DNA of 49,699 bases from Clostridia bacterium (lineage in GTDB: Bacteria > Bacillota > Clostridia > Christensenellales > Pumilibacteraceae). A program made the translations under genes and the position numbers. Positions 7,833 through 17,637 of this stretch are shown here, in pieces (positions within the stretch are counted from its first letter, which is position 1; each line of letters begins with the position of its first letter). Location: contig JAFQMX010000065.1 of NCBI GenBank assembly GCA_017396125.1, forward strand, positions 1-49,699, written 5' to 3'. The notes under the pieces were generated by a model. The model did no database searches and was not told the DNA's origin. It worked only from the letters and a program-made list of their open reading frames with translations.

Positions 7833-10800
7833 TTGACGGATTTGGACAAAAGCCTGCGACCTAGCGCAAATCTAGCTAAGGCGCTGGAGGAAATTAATAA
7901 GGACAGAGCAGCCGTTTCGGTATTCGGAGCGGACTTTTCGGCTAGAGTGATAACCGCGTCTTTCGTGCAGCGGTTTGTTTACGTGTGCGCCGATTTCGTC
8001 ACCGCCACCAAAGCCTACGAAATTTTGTCCTCTATCCGCAGCGACTGCGTGTATTTGCCCGCTCGCGACGATGTTTTGACGTTTGTCGAAACGCGAGGCG
8101 GGGATTTGTACAAGAGACTGGGTGCGTTGGGAAAAATCGCGGCAAAAAAAGCCAACGTTGTGGTTACCACCGCCGCCGCCATGCTCCAGCTCTACCCAAA
8201 ATCCGAGCACTACGGCGCAGGGGTTGTGCACGTTAAAAAAGATGAGGACTACGACACCTACGCTCTTTCCGCTACGCTTGCTCGCTACGGCTACTCCAGA
8301 GTGGACAGGGTAGAGAGCGCAGGAGAATTTGCGGTGCGCGGAAGTATAATCGACGTATTTTCGCCGGGCGAAGATAACGCGCTACGTATAGAGTTTTTTG
8401 GTGACACGGTGGATTCGATAGCGGTTATCGACCCCGAAACCCAAACTTCAATAAAAAAACTAAAACAAGCAACGCTTATTCCTTGTACTGAAATTTTCTA
8501 CGACGACGGCGAAAAAATCGTGGTGGAGCTGGAAAAGAACGCGCCCAAGCTTTCGGGCGATGAAAAGGCAAGGCAAGAGGCGGTGCTGGACGCGGTAAAG
8601 ACAAGACTTTTAGGCGGAACTTTTGACAGTTCGCTGACCTTCGTTATGCCGCTTTTGGAGCATACGAGCCTGACCGACTTCGCCCAAATCGACACGGTAA
8701 TTTACGATGAGTCCAAGCGCATTTACGAGATGTGCGACATTTTGATAAAGGAGAATCAGTCGCGAGTCAGTACGCTGTTGCAAAAGGGCGAGGTAATGAA
8801 TTTCGCTATGCGTCAGCTCAATTTTGAGTACCTCAGCCACGCAAACCGCAAGCTCGCCTTTCATAAACTCACTTCGCAAAACCGAATTTTTTCACCGACG
8901 GCGGTGTTTGACCTCAACCAAAAGGAAATTCCGTCCTACAGCAGAAAGTTTGACCAGCTGGTGGACGATTGTAGGATTTGGAAGGGCAACGGCTACGATA
9001 TTACCGTTTTTGCCGGTGAAGAAAAGCTCGCGACCAGCCTGGAGAGAATGTTTGCCCAAGCCGGCGTGGGCGTGCGCGTCAGCCAAGAGAATTTGGCAAA
9101 GGGCGCAATTTTTCACGAGCAAAAAACCGTGCTTATCGGCAGGGGCGACCTTGTAATCAAGCAAGCCAAAAAAACTATCAAGCGCAGTAAAAAGGACGTG
9201 TTCACACTGCCTGAAGTGGGCGAATACGTCGTTCATGAAAAGCACGGTATAGGAATGTGCGAGGCGATTAAGTCGCTCAACCTCGACGGCAAAATGCGCG
9301 ACTACCTGATTATCGCGTACCGCGAGGGCGGAAAGCTGTACCTGCCGGTAGAAAATATGGACCGCTTGTCCAAATATGTTGCGGGTGACGCGCCCAAGCT
9401 TTCCAAAATCGGTGGAGACGATTTTGCCAAGGTCAAGCAAAAGGTCAAGGCGAATTTGCGCCAAATGGCTTTTGATTTGCTTACGCTGTACAGCGAGCGA
9501 AGCAGCGCCGAGGGATATAAGTACGATCCGCACACACAGGAAATGCTGGAATTTTACGCCGCTTTTCCGTACGTCGAAACGGACGACCAGCTTACCGCCA
9601 CCGACGACGGACTAAAGGATTTGGCAAACGGGAAAATTATGGACAGACTGCTTTGCGGTGACGTTGGCTACGGCAAAACCGAGGTTGCGATGCGAATCGC
9701 TTACAACGTCGTGCTAAACGGCAAGCAAGTCGCCTTTCTTTCGCCCACCACCATTTTGGCAAAACAGCACTACCACACTTTGGAAAAACGTATGGGCTCG
9801 TTTGGCGTAAACGTTCTTCCGCTTACGAGATTTCAAACTCCGTCCAAGCAGGCGGAGAATATCGCTATGATGGCGACGGGCAAGGCGGACATAATTTGCG
9901 GTACGCACCGAGTGCTGGGCAAAGACGTAAAGTTCAAGGATTTGGGACTGCTCGTTCTTGACGAAGAACAAAGGTTTGGAGTAGAGGACAAGGAAAAGAT
10001 TAAGCTACTGAAAAAGAACGTCAACGTTCTCACTCTTTCCGCAACGCCTATTCCGCGCACGCTCCATATGTCCATGACGGGAATACGCGATATGAGCGTG
10101 CTGGACACTCCGCCTATGGAGAGAATTCCCGTGCAAACCTTTGTTACCGAATTTTCTGAGGGACTGCTTTGCGACGCGGTAGAAAGAGAAATAAGCCGTG
10201 GCGGTCAGGTGTTTATAGTTTATAACAGAGTGGCTGATATCGACAGGTTTGCCGCCAGAGTTTCCGCGCTACTGCCCAACGTAAAAATTTCCGTCGGCCA
10301 CGGTCAAATGCAAGAAAATAAGCTCGAAGAAGTTATTGACGGTTTCGTTGAGGGCAAATCGGACATACTTATTGCGAGCACTATTATCGAAAACGGTATC
10401 GACATGCCGAGAGCCAACACTATGATAGTGGTGGATTCGGACAAGCTCGGACTGAGCCAGCTGTATCAGCTCAGGGGAAGAATAGGTCGAAGCAACAGGC
10501 TCGGATACGTGTTTTTTACCTACGACGGAAGCAAAATTTTGTCCGATGCCGCTTACAAGCGATTGGACGCAATTTCGCAGTTCACCGCGCTGGGCTCGGG
10601 ATTCAAAATCGCTATGCGTGACCTGGAAATCAGAGGCGCGGGCGACGTTTTGGGCAAGCAACAGCACGGCCATATGGAAAAGGTTGGTTACGATATGTAC
10701 TGCAAGCTTCTCAAGGAAACGGTGGACGAACTGCGCGAAAACAAGACCGCCGTGGAGAGAAGAGAGGTCAAGGTGTATACCGACGCAGACGCGTACGTGC

Positions 10801-11186
10801 CGGAGGGATTCGTGCCGGACAACCGCTCAAGGCTGGAACTTTATTCGCGAATATCCCGCCTCAGCTCCGTGCTGGAAACGGACGTTTTGCTCCACGACGT
10901 AAGAGATATTTACGGTTCCGTGCCGGTTGCGCTCAAAAACCTTGCGTACGTAGCGCTCGTCAAGAATTTGGCGACGAATATTTCGGCTTCGTCGGTAACC
11001 TTCAAGAAGCTGGAGGGCGTAATTACCTTTGATTTGGTCAAGGACGTAACCGAAAAAATAGTGAATGCGGTGTCGAGTTGTGGCTACGCTACACTGAAAA
11101 TGTCCTCAAAACCGCAAATCGTGATGAATAACGGCCTTACTGCACGCCGAGATATCATTAATTTTTTGGTTAATTGCAATAAATGA
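7833..11186 (+). CDS. mfd: transcription-repair coupling factor
   Basis: 1117 residues, full length. Mfd removes RNA polymerase stalled at DNA lesions and recruits UvrA. Domains in order: UvrB-homology region (residues 1-340), RNA-polymerase-interaction (CarD-like) domain near 455-520 (VGEYVVHEKHGIGM), the ATPase/translocase motors with GDVGYGKTE (about 608), the box DEEQ (about 710), SATPIPRTL, QLRGRIGRS (about 879), and the C-terminal TRCF domain that masks the UvrA-binding site. The start codon is TTG, supported by AGGGGAG at 7821-7827; there is no closer ATG. The 230-base gap after pth shows nothing else convincing. Confidence 0.97.
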   Translation: MTDLDKSLRPSANLAKALEEINKDRAAVSVFGADFSARVITASFVQRFVYVCADFVTATKAYEILSSIRSDCVYLPARDDVLTFVETRGGDLYKRLGALGKIAAKKANVVVTTAAAMLQLYPKSEHYGAGVVHVKKDEDYDTYALSATLARYGYSRVDRVESAGEFAVRGSIIDVFSPGEDNALRIEFFGDTVDSIAVIDPETQTSIKKLKQATLIPCTEIFYDDGEKIVVELEKNAPKLSGDEKARQEAVLDAVKTRLLGGTFDSSLTFVMPLLEHTSLTDFAQIDTVIYDESKRIYEMCDILIKENQSRVSTLLQKGEVMNFAMRQLNFEYLSHANRKLAFHKLTSQNRIFSPTAVFDLNQKEIPSYSRKFDQLVDDCRIWKGNGYDITVFAGEEKLATSLERMFAQAGVGVRVSQENLAKGAIFHEQKTVLIGRGDLVIKQAKKTIKRSKKDVFTLPEVGEYVVHEKHGIGMCEAIKSLNLDGKMRDYLIIAYREGGKLYLPVENMDRLSKYVAGDAPKLSKIGGDDFAKVKQKVKANLRQMAFDLLTLYSERSSAEGYKYDPHTQEMLEFYAAFPYVETDDQLTATDDGLKDLANGKIMDRLLCGDVGYGKTEVAMRIAYNVVLNGKQVAFLSPTTILAKQHYHTLEKRMGSFGVNVLPLTRFQTPSKQAENIAMMATGKADIICGTHRVLGKDVKFKDLGLLVLDEEQRFGVEDKEKIKLLKKNVNVLTLSATPIPRTLHMSMTGIRDMSVLDTPPMERIPVQTFVTEFSEGLLCDAVEREISRGGQVFIVYNRVADIDRFAARVSALLPNVKISVGHGQMQENKLEEVIDGFVEGKSDILIASTIIENGIDMPRANTMIVVDSDKLGLSQLYQLRGRIGRSNRLGYVFFTYDGSKILSDAAYKRLDAISQFTALGSGFKIAMRDLEIRGAGDVLGKQQHGHMEKVGYDMYCKLLKETVDELRENKTAVERREVKVYTDADAYVPEGFVPDNRSRLELYSRISRLSSVLETDVLLHDVRDIYGSVPVALKNLAYVALVKNLATNISASSVTFKKLEGVITFDLVKDVTEKIVNAVSSCGYATLKMSSKPQIVMNNGLTARRDIINFLVNCNK

Positions 11187-11197
11187 CGGACAAAAGG

Positions 11198-11226
11198 TTG
11201 CTTTTTTGCTTGCTATATTGTATAAT
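11198..11226 (+). promoter_or_regulatory. sigma-A promoter of the PrsA-like gene
   Basis: TTGCTT (11198-11203), 17 bases, TATAAT (11221-11226), about 57 bases before the ATG. Confidence 0.65.
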
Positions 11227-11282
11227 ATTTTGTACCTATTAGAAATTTAGCCACGGCTTTATAAATTTTAAACGAGGAAAAT

Positions 11283-13046
11283 ATGAAAAAACTTATTTGT
11301 ACACTTGTCAGTCTTATTATGAGCGTATCCATCTTGTCGGGATGTAACTTGTTCGTTCATAACTATGAAAGAGACTATATGCGAGTTATCGCTACTATCG
11401 AGCCTATTACCGAGTCGGGTACTAGGGCGGACGGAACCGAGTGGACTTACACTTCGGAGAAAAAGCAGATCCGCAAGACCACTCTCGTAAGCTACGTTAA
11501 TTCCCAGGGTATGACTAGTATCAACGCAGGTCTTTCGGTAGAAAATACCGTTAATAACCTTATGGATCAGATTGTGGAAATGGAACTTTTGCTTATCGAA
11601 GCCGATATTCGTTTGGAAGCAGGCGATATCGCTTGGGATATGGATGCCATCGACGAGATTAAGCATAGCGTTTATTCTTCGATTGACACCGATTTGTTTA
11701 CCATCTACAATCAGATTCTCGATGAGCGCGACGAGCAGCTTTTGACCGAGGCACAGACCAGCACTTCGGAAACTACCTATCCGCTCTTTGCTAACGATTA
11801 TCCTGAAACCGAAGAAAACGAAAAGGTTTATTATACCGGCGAGCTTGGACAGTATCACGACGAGTGGTATCTCGACACCTCTTGGTATATCGAGGACGAA
11901 GCCAAGTATGGCAACAGATATCCTGGATATCACGGCTCTATCAAGGAGAAGTCCTTGGGTAGAGAGGCTATGAAACGTCTTATTACTGTTTATACCAGCA
12001 ACGCGGATCTTCTTATTGATCTTACCGACGAGGAAAAAGAGCAGGTTAAGGCAGACGTTGCGCTTATCAAAAAGGTAGAAAAGGAACAGGGTGCGGAATT
12101 CGTTTATCCTATTCTTGGACGTACCACTCTCATCAAGAAGCTTTACGGCGACGGATTCATCAGAGAAAAGAAGGTAGCGATGCTTGAGGAAATGATTACC
12201 GAGGGCATCACCGCTAGCAAGGAAGAGGTTACCCAAAAGTATAACAGCAAGCTCGATTCCCAAAAGATGTCTTACGACACTAATATCGACGCTTATCACT
12301 CTGCAGTGACCGGCGACGACGGAGTTACCGTTTTGTACAACCCTGCCGACCACTATATTTATGTTAAGCACATTCTTCTTCCGTTCTCCGCAGAAAAGCA
12401 GGATGAACTCAAGGAGCTCGAAAAAACTCTCTCGCCTAGCGCTTACGAAAGAGCGCTTCAAGAAGCAGTAGAGCAGACCATTGTTTACGAGCATGTAAAT
12501 GGCGAGGACAATACCGCTAACCCTAAGACCGTTGAGCAGGTGTTCAACGAGGTTGTTGCGGCTATGAATCCACTCGCTGCAAACGCTAAGCAGGCAGAGC
12601 GCAAGTTCAACGAGCTTATTTACAAGTACAATACCGACCCGGGAATTTTTGCTAACGACCTCGGTTATGCCGTAAAGTACAAGCTTGATGCGGACGAAGA
12701 AGAAACCTATATGCAGGCTTTTGCTGACGGTGCAAGAGAGTTCCGTGACAACGGCTATTCTATCGGTGCGGTTCTCGACAACTACGTAATCACTCCGTAC
12801 GGCGTGCATATTATGTACTATGCAGGCAATACCTCCAAAAAGGTTGCAGGTCTCAGCGATTACCAGACCGCAGGTCAGTACAAGACCATTTATGATATTA
12901 TCGAGGCAGAGGTACTCGAAAGCAAAAAGGAATCCGCTATTACCAACTGGCAGGATACCCGTATCTATTATTATAAGAATACCGCTAACAAGGTTAACGT
13001 AAAAACCAAGATGGTAAAAGATTTGATCAAGGAAATCGGCGGTTAA
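11283..13046 (+). CDS. PrsA-like foldase lipoprotein (parvulin-type PPIase)
   Basis: 587 residues. The signal peptide ends in ILSGCN, a clear lipobox, so the protein is anchored outside the membrane. A long helical N-terminal part is followed by a parvulin-like domain between about residues 355 and 530: VKHILLPF, then FNELIYKYNTDPG, GYAVKYKL and VITPYGVHIMYY, the recurring signature of PpiC/PrsA proteins. Such foldases help exported proteins fold after translocation, which fits a genome with several large secreted proteins. It is about twice the size of Bacillus PrsA and has a large insert of about 100 residues in the parvulin region. GAGGAAA precedes the ATG. Foldase class is well supported; catalytic activity is not proven. 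Confidence 0.8.
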   Translation: MKKLICTLVSLIMSVSILSGCNLFVHNYERDYMRVIATIEPITESGTRADGTEWTYTSEKKQIRKTTLVSYVNSQGMTSINAGLSVENTVNNLMDQIVEMELLLIEADIRLEAGDIAWDMDAIDEIKHSVYSSIDTDLFTIYNQILDERDEQLLTEAQTSTSETTYPLFANDYPETEENEKVYYTGELGQYHDEWYLDTSWYIEDEAKYGNRYPGYHGSIKEKSLGREAMKRLITVYTSNADLLIDLTDEEKEQVKADVALIKKVEKEQGAEFVYPILGRTTLIKKLYGDGFIREKKVAMLEEMITEGITASKEEVTQKYNSKLDSQKMSYDTNIDAYHSAVTGDDGVTVLYNPADHYIYVKHILLPFSAEKQDELKELEKTLSPSAYERALQEAVEQTIVYEHVNGEDNTANPKTVEQVFNEVVAAMNPLAANAKQAERKFNELIYKYNTDPGIFANDLGYAVKYKLDADEEETYMQAFADGAREFRDNGYSIGAVLDNYVITPYGVHIMYYAGNTSKKVAGLSDYQTAGQYKTIYDIIEAEVLESKKESAITNWQDTRIYYYKNTANKVNVKTKMVKDLIKEIGG

Positions 13047-13094
13047 TGATTTTTTGATACGCATATAGAAATTTGTGACAAATCGATAATTATA

Positions 13095-13130
13095 ATACGG
13101 TGTGCAAACAAACGCGCACCGTATTTTTTT
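13095..13130 (+). terminator. rho-independent terminator
   Basis: An 11-bp stem (ATACGGTGTGC near 13096-13105, paired with GCGCACCGTAT near 13114-13123 with one G-U pair) is followed by seven T. Confidence 0.85.
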
Positions 13131-13155
13131 ACGCTTTTTGGGCGTAGATGAAGCG

Positions 13156-13244
13156 ATTTGCGTTGGGTGTAATTTCGGCTTTTTGTGATGAATAACTGTG
13201 CTTTGTGCGGTTGGTAGTACGGCTTTGTGCGGTGAGTAATTTCG
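13156..13244. repeat. degenerate 22-bp tandem repeat
   Basis: Three to four units of about 22 bases start at roughly 13156, 13179, 13201 and 13223. The last two share CTTTGTGCGG at identical phase; earlier units are diverged (for example CTTTTTGTGATG). It lies between a terminator and the next promoter, with no coding role visible. Confidence 0.45.
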
Positions 13245-13286
13245 ACGGAATGCGCCATAATTTATCCTTTTTTTGCGCAGCTTTAG

Positions 13287-13295
13287 TGGTATAAT
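13287..13295 (+). promoter_or_regulatory. extended -10 promoter
   Basis: TGG followed directly by TATAAT (13290-13295), the extended -10 pattern; the -35 region is poor. It is 19 bases before the start of the dehydrogenase-like gene. Confidence 0.55.
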
Positions 13296-13314
13296 TGGCG
13301 GTGGAGGATAGGGT

Positions 13315-14556
13315 ATGAAAATCAACGAATTAGTGGGGCAAACGTTGGAATGTCCCTGCGGTAAAATTCATGAGGTGCGCACGGTTATGGTGCGAGAGGG
13401 CAAGGGTGCAATTTCTTCGCTGGCGAGAGATATGTGTAGGCTTGCGCCCGAGGGTGCACAGGTTGCGCTCGTGTACGAGCCGAGATGCTTAAAAGAGGCT
13501 CGTGCGGTGGAAAAAGAGCTGTTTACGGCGGGTTACCTCGTGACTATGCTTACGCCGTCACGCCCGAGCGAGAGTGAAGAAAAGTACTTTTCCGCGGTGG
13601 TGGGAGTGGGCGAAAAGAGCCTTTGCGACTACGCAAAACTGTTCGCACAATCGCTACAAAAAAAGCTTTTACTCGTTCCGCTTACGCTGAACGGCTGCGC
13701 TTCTCCGCTTGCTACCGTGTGCGAAAAAGACGGGTACGTTGTGCAAAAATTATGTAATTCTCCGCACAGTGTGGTGGTGGATTACGGTCTTATTCCACCA
13801 AAATTCAATACGCTTGCCTGCGGTTTTGGCTGGGCTGTGTCTAGGCTTTTTTCGGCGGTGGATTATATTATCGTCGGCTGGCTAATGGGGGAGCGAACCT
13901 GCCGTGAAACTTATCGCAAGATAAAGCGTGAGGTGGCTATGCTGGTAGAAAAGGTTTCGGGGCTGGACCGACGCGACAAGAGTGTTGCGCAGGCGATTGC
14001 ATCGGCAGGAACGGTGATATCCTTGCTTGAGCAGGGCGTAGAGGGCGGAATTTACGGAGGCGAGGTTGCGGCGACGCTGTGCGCCGAGATGCTTGCAAGC
14101 CACGAGAGCAGGCGCGCGCAAAGCTACGGAGAGAGTGCGTTTTTGTACGCGACGGCACTGGTGGATTTGTACGCGGAAGGGTTATTTTTGAGTCAAAAGG
14201 CGTTTTTGCCACCGCCCGACAACAATCGCAGAGCGGATTTAATTGCGGAATATTTGGGTATAGCGTCCGCCGTCAGCGACAAATACCAAAAAAAGCCGTT
14301 AGATAATCTTGCGCTTATGAAATACCGCGCAAAAATTTACCGTGAAGAAATTTTATCCGAGCTTGCTGATGCAAAAAAGATATTTTCGATGGCTAAAAAA
14401 ACCTTTTTCCGTTTGTATGGCGACGACGGATTTAGCGTGGATAGGGAGCGGGAAGAGGGCGCGCTTTGCGTTGCGCTTGCGCCCGATGTGAGCGAGCAGG
14501 TTACTTGTCTGGATTATCTCAAAGCGTGCGGAGTGCTGGATGGATTTTTGTTTTGA
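13315..14556 (+). CDS. glycerol-1-phosphate dehydrogenase (EgsA/AraM) homologue lacking metal ligands
   Basis: 413 residues. The architecture follows the AraM/EgsA branch of iron-containing dehydrogenases, which make sn-glycerol-1-phosphate. It shows an N-terminal CPCGKIHEV, an NAD-fold half with VVGVGEKSLCDYAK, DYGLIPPKFNTLACGFG, and a helical C-terminal half. The residues that make the family an enzyme are replaced: the Asp of the family GD(L/I) motif aligns with Trp173, the His of SG(S/A)EH aligns with Val251 and the His of LHGE aligns with Tyr271; the glycine-rich NAD loop is also eroded (VGEKS). The frame is intact with good codon use, so a non-catalytic or altered role is likelier than decay. 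GGAGG precedes the ATG. Confidence 0.7.
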   Translation: MKINELVGQTLECPCGKIHEVRTVMVREGKGAISSLARDMCRLAPEGAQVALVYEPRCLKEARAVEKELFTAGYLVTMLTPSRPSESEEKYFSAVVGVGEKSLCDYAKLFAQSLQKKLLLVPLTLNGCASPLATVCEKDGYVVQKLCNSPHSVVVDYGLIPPKFNTLACGFGWAVSRLFSAVDYIIVGWLMGERTCRETYRKIKREVAMLVEKVSGLDRRDKSVAQAIASAGTVISLLEQGVEGGIYGGEVAATLCAEMLASHESRRAQSYGESAFLYATALVDLYAEGLFLSQKAFLPPPDNNRRADLIAEYLGIASAVSDKYQKKPLDNLALMKYRAKIYREEILSELADAKKIFSMAKKTFFRLYGDDGFSVDREREEGALCVALAPDVSEQVTCLDYLKACGVLDGFLF

Positions 14557-14692
14557 CGTTGTGACTGACAGTTTGGCTGGCACGCAGGAGAGAAATCGTC
14601 GCCCAAACCAACATTTTGTTCGAGATTTTGAGCAAAAAGTCGGGGGAATTTACAAAAAAATGACTGTTAGGTAAATTTTCTTTTGTAGGTTA

Positions 14693-14721
14693 TTGACATT
14701 TTCTTTCAGTAATGATAAAAT
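14693..14721 (+). promoter_or_regulatory. sigma-A promoter giving a leaderless rsmA mRNA
   Basis: TTGACA (14693-14698), 17 bases, TAAAAT (14716-14721). The rsmA ATG begins 7 bases after the -10 box, where transcription should start. Confidence 0.75.
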
Positions 14722-14728
14722 TTATCGT

Positions 14729-15577
14729 ATGGACAAAGTAGTGGACAAGTTGCTCGGTGACGGGTTTCGTTTCAGCAAGGGGCTGGGGCAAAACTTTATT
14801 ACCGACACCAATTTGCTTAATGCAATCGTAGCCGATTCGGGCGTTACCGACAGCGAGACGGTTGTGGAAGTGGGAGCAGGCGCAGGTACGCTTACCGAGG
14901 CTATTGCCCGCAAAGCAAAAAAGGTTGTGTCCATCGAAATCGACACTTCGCTAAAATCGCATCTGACCGAGAAATTTGCTAGCTACGACAACGTAACATT
15001 GGTTTTTGCGGATATCCTCAAGACTTCTCAGCAAAGATTACGGGAGCTGACGGATGGCGAGCCGTTCAGGGTAATCGCCAACGTTCCGTACTACATCACT
15101 TCGCCCATAATCTTCTATTTTTTGGACGGTGGACTGGACGTAACTTCGCTCAACCTTATGGTGCAAAAAGAGGTTGCCGAGCGCATAGTGAGTCGTGGCG
15201 GAAAAGATTACGGCGCGATTTCGGCTAATATTCAATGCCGAGCAAAGGTCAAAATTTTGCGCACCGTTAGTCGAAAATTGTTCACCCCACCGCCAAACGT
15301 GGACAGTGCGATTATCAATATCGAGCCGTGCTACCGAGATGACGTAAAGGACTATCAGCAGCTTTTTGCGCTGATAAAATGCGCGTTTTCCATGAGGCGA
15401 AAGACTCTTCTTAATTGCTTGGGTGGGGCGGGAATAGACAAGCTTCTTGCCGAGCAGTTGCTAGTCAAGGCAGGGCATTCGCCTAGCATCAGGGGCGAGG
15501 CGCTGACCGTGGAGCAGTTTATTGAATTGACCAACTCTATGGTAAAAGAAGGACTGCTGTTTGGTACCAAAGCGTAA
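14729..15577 (+). CDS. rsmA: 16S rRNA dimethyladenosine transferase
   Basis: 282 residues. RsmA (KsgA) dimethylates two adjacent adenines in the 3' terminal helix of 16S rRNA during small-subunit assembly. The family blocks are GLGQNFITD, the SAM loop VVEVGAGAGTLTEAIA, and the catalytic NVPYYITSP; PPPNVDSAII lies in the C-terminal part. The ATG at 14729 has no ribosome-binding site and sits 7 bases after a consensus -10 box, so the mRNA is probably leaderless. An upstream Met (14693) falls within the promoter and would add 12 residues with no family counterpart. Confidence 0.96.
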   Translation: MDKVVDKLLGDGFRFSKGLGQNFITDTNLLNAIVADSGVTDSETVVEVGAGAGTLTEAIARKAKKVVSIEIDTSLKSHLTEKFASYDNVTLVFADILKTSQQRLRELTDGEPFRVIANVPYYITSPIIFYFLDGGLDVTSLNLMVQKEVAERIVSRGGKDYGAISANIQCRAKVKILRTVSRKLFTPPPNVDSAIINIEPCYRDDVKDYQQLFALIKCAFSMRRKTLLNCLGGAGIDKLLAEQLLVKAGHSPSIRGEALTVEQFIELTNSMVKEGLLFGTKA

Positions 15578-15667
15578 GCTCGCAGTCGATTGCTTTGTGC
15601 CACAATTTGGCGCTACCAAAAATAGCGCTACGAAAACTAAAAATCAATTATGCCAATTACTTTTTTG

Positions 15668-15695
15668 ATGATCGAAAAAAAGTTATGCCGATCAT
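15668..15695. promoter_or_regulatory. inverted repeat upstream of pckA
   Basis: ATGATCG (15668-15674) and CGATCAT (15689-15695) are 7-bp arms separated by 14 bases, about 40 bases before the pckA start. It could be an operator or a leader hairpin; no T tract follows it. Confidence 0.4.
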
Positions 15696-15736
15696 AAGTG
15701 CAGGCGTTTTGAGATATATAATTATGGAGGAAAAAT

Positions 15737-17314
15737 ATGATTGAATTGAAAAAATACAGACACGCTATCGTGCCAAAGAACATTCACCGCAACCTTACCG
15801 TGCCTGTTCTCGTTGAAACCGCGCTCAAGACTGAGCCTTGCAAACTTACTGACACCGGCGCTTTGCTCGTAGAAACCGGAAAATACACCGGCCGTTCGCC
15901 AAAAGACCGTTTTATCGTTGACGAGCCAGGTGTAAGAGAAGATATCAACTGGGGCAAAGAAAACGTAAAGATTTCCGTAGAAAACTACGACAAGATTTTT
16001 GCTAAAATCGCTGCTTATCTTTCGGAAAGAGAAGTTTATGTATTTGACGGTTTTGCAGGCGCTGACGAAAAATACCGCACCCCTATCAGAGTTATCAACG
16101 AGTACGCTTCCCAGAACCTCTTTATGCGCAATATGCTTATCCGTCCTACCGACGCTGAGCTCGAAAACTTTGAAGAAGGCTTTGCAGTAATTTGCGCTCC
16201 TGGTCTCAAGCTCGACGCACAAGAGTGCGGAATCAACAGCGAAGCTGCTATCGTAATTAGCTTTACCGACAGAGTAGTTTTGGTTGCCGGATCTAAGTAC
16301 GCAGGCGAAATGAAGAAGTCCGTATTCAGTGTTATGAACTATCTCCTTCCTAAGAAGGGCGTTCTTGGAATGCACTGTTCGGCTAACATGGCTCTAGATG
16401 GCAGCGGAAACACCGCTTTGTTCTTCGGTCTTTCCGGAACCGGTAAAACCACCCTTTCCGCTGATCCAAAGCGCGGTCTTATCGGTGATGACGAGCACGG
16501 CTGGTCTGACGACGGTATCTTTAATATCGAGGGCGGCTGCTATGCTAAGTGTATTAACCTCAGCAAAGAGCACGAGCCGGAAATTTACGGCGCAATCAAG
16601 TTTGGTTCGGTTGTAGAAAACGTTGTCGTTAACGAAAACCGCGAGCCTGACTATACCGACAAATCCCTTACCGAAAATACCAGAGTTTCGTACCCTATCT
16701 ATTATATTCCTAACAAGGTTGAGCCAAGCGTTGGCGGACATCCTAACACCGTTATCTTCCTTACTGCAGACGCGTTTGGTGTTCTCCCACCGGTTGCAAG
16801 ACTTACCAAGGAGCAGGCTATGTACTACTTCGTATCCGGCTACACCTCCAAGGTTGCAGGAACCGAGAGAGGAATCGTAGATCCTGTTGCTACTTTCTCT
16901 ACCTGCTTTGGTTCTCCGTTCCTTCCGCTCAACTCCGCAGTTTACGCAGAGATGCTCGGTGAGAAAATCGAAAAGCACGGCGCAGAAGTTTACCTTATCA
17001 ACACCGGTTGGGTAGGCGGAAAGTACGGCGTTGGTAAGCGTATGAGTCTTCCTGGCACCCGCGCAATCGTTACCGCAGCGCTCAACGGCAGCCTTAAGAA
17101 CGCAGAGTTCGTAGTAGAGCCGTTCTTTGGTCTCGAAATCCCTAAGGCAGTAGAAGGCGTGGACAGCAATGTTCTCGACCCTAAGGCTATGTGGGCTGAC
17201 AAGGCAGAGTACGACGTTACCGCTAACAAGCTTGCTAAGCTCTTCGAAGAGAATTTCGCTAAATACGACAAGATGCCAGAAAGCATCAAGAACGCTGGTC
17301 CTAAAGCGAAATAA
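15737..17314 (+). CDS. pckA: phosphoenolpyruvate carboxykinase (ATP)
   Basis: 525 residues, standard length. It interconverts oxaloacetate + ATP with PEP + CO2 + ADP; in fermentative Clostridia it often runs toward oxaloacetate. Diagnostic regions: TGRSPKDRF near residue 54, the kinase P-loop [11 protein letters not shown] near residue 234 with the downstream GDDEHGW that carries the metal-binding Asp residues, and [24 protein letters not shown] (cited in part) near residue 355. GGAGG precedes the ATG. Codon use is that of a highly expressed gene. It is monocistronic, with a terminator downstream. Confidence 0.97.
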   Translation: MIELKKYRHAIVPKNIHRNLTVPVLVETALKTEPCKLTDTGALLVETGKYTGRSPKDRFIVDEPGVREDINWGKENVKISVENYDKIFAKIAAYLSEREVYVFDGFAGADEKYRTPIRVINEYASQNLFMRNMLIRPTDAELENFEEGFAVICAPGLKLDAQECGINSEAAIVISFTDRVVLVAGSKYAGEMKKSVFSVMNYLLPKKGVLGMHCSANMALDGSGNTALFFGLSGTGKTTLSADPKRGLIGDDEHGWSDDGIFNIEGGCYAKCINLSKEHEPEIYGAIKFGSVVENVVVNENREPDYTDKSLTENTRVSYPIYYIPNKVEPSVGGHPNTVIFLTADAFGVLPPVARLTKEQAMYYFVSGYTSKVAGTERGIVDPVATFSTCFGSPFLPLNSAVYAEMLGEKIEKHGAEVYLINTGWVGGKYGVGKRMSLPGTRAIVTAALNGSLKNAEFVVEPFFGLEIPKAVEGVDSNVLDPKAMWADKAEYDVTANKLAKLFEENFAKYDKMPESIKNAGPKAK

Positions 17315-17340
17315 TAGGCGAAAATAACTAATAAATCGGC

Positions 17341-17372
17341 GGGGCGGAATATTTATCCGTCCCGTTTTTTCT
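17341..17372 (+). terminator. rho-independent terminator of pckA
   Basis: GGGGCGGA (17341-17348) pairs with TCCGTCCC (about 17356-17363, one G-U), followed by a T-rich tract. Confidence 0.85.
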
Positions 17373-17549
17373 TTTTCGCAAAAATATATCACATCAATAT
17401 CTGCGCCGAAAGGAGATTTTTGCCGTGCAAGTCTTTAGCAAAACTTTTCGTTAGGTGCAAAAATCAGACGCAAGTAGATCGGAAAATCTAGTTTTTTGGC
17501 AAAAAAAGGAATTTTAAGCAAAAAATTTTTAGTTTTGATATAAAAACAG

Positions 17550-17578
17550 TTTACAATCTAGCCCAAAATGAATATAAT
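17550..17578 (+). promoter_or_regulatory. sigma-A promoter of the zinc-ribbon gene
   Basis: TTTACA (17550-17555), 17 bases, TATAAT (17573-17578). Confidence 0.75.
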
Positions 17579-17585
17579 ATCAACG

Positions 17586-17609
17586 CATTGACAGTTATTT
17601 TCGTCAATG
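17586..17609. promoter_or_regulatory. hairpin or operator at the transcript start
   Basis: CATTGAC (17586-17592) and GTCAATG (17603-17609), perfect 7-bp arms, begin about 8 bases after the -10 box. It could stabilise the 5' end of the mRNA or bind a repressor. Confidence 0.45.
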
Positions 17610-17637
17610 AAATTTGCTTGATATATCGGAGTGCTTT

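Larger units (their letters stand above)
17315..17637. other. intergenic region pckA / zinc-ribbon gene
   Basis: 323 bases. It contains the pckA terminator, a stretch without recognised features (about 17375-17545), the promoter at 17550-17578 and a hairpin at 17586-17609. Confidence 0.5.

Noticed and set aside
11268-13325. 685-residue open frame antisense to the PrsA-like gene
   Set aside because: It mirrors the codon pattern of the plus-strand gene, which has a lipobox, parvulin motifs and a ribosome site. The antisense frame has no recognisable domain.
16394-17392. 332-residue open frame antisense to pckA
   Set aside because: Shadow of a highly biased real gene with complete PEP carboxykinase motifs.
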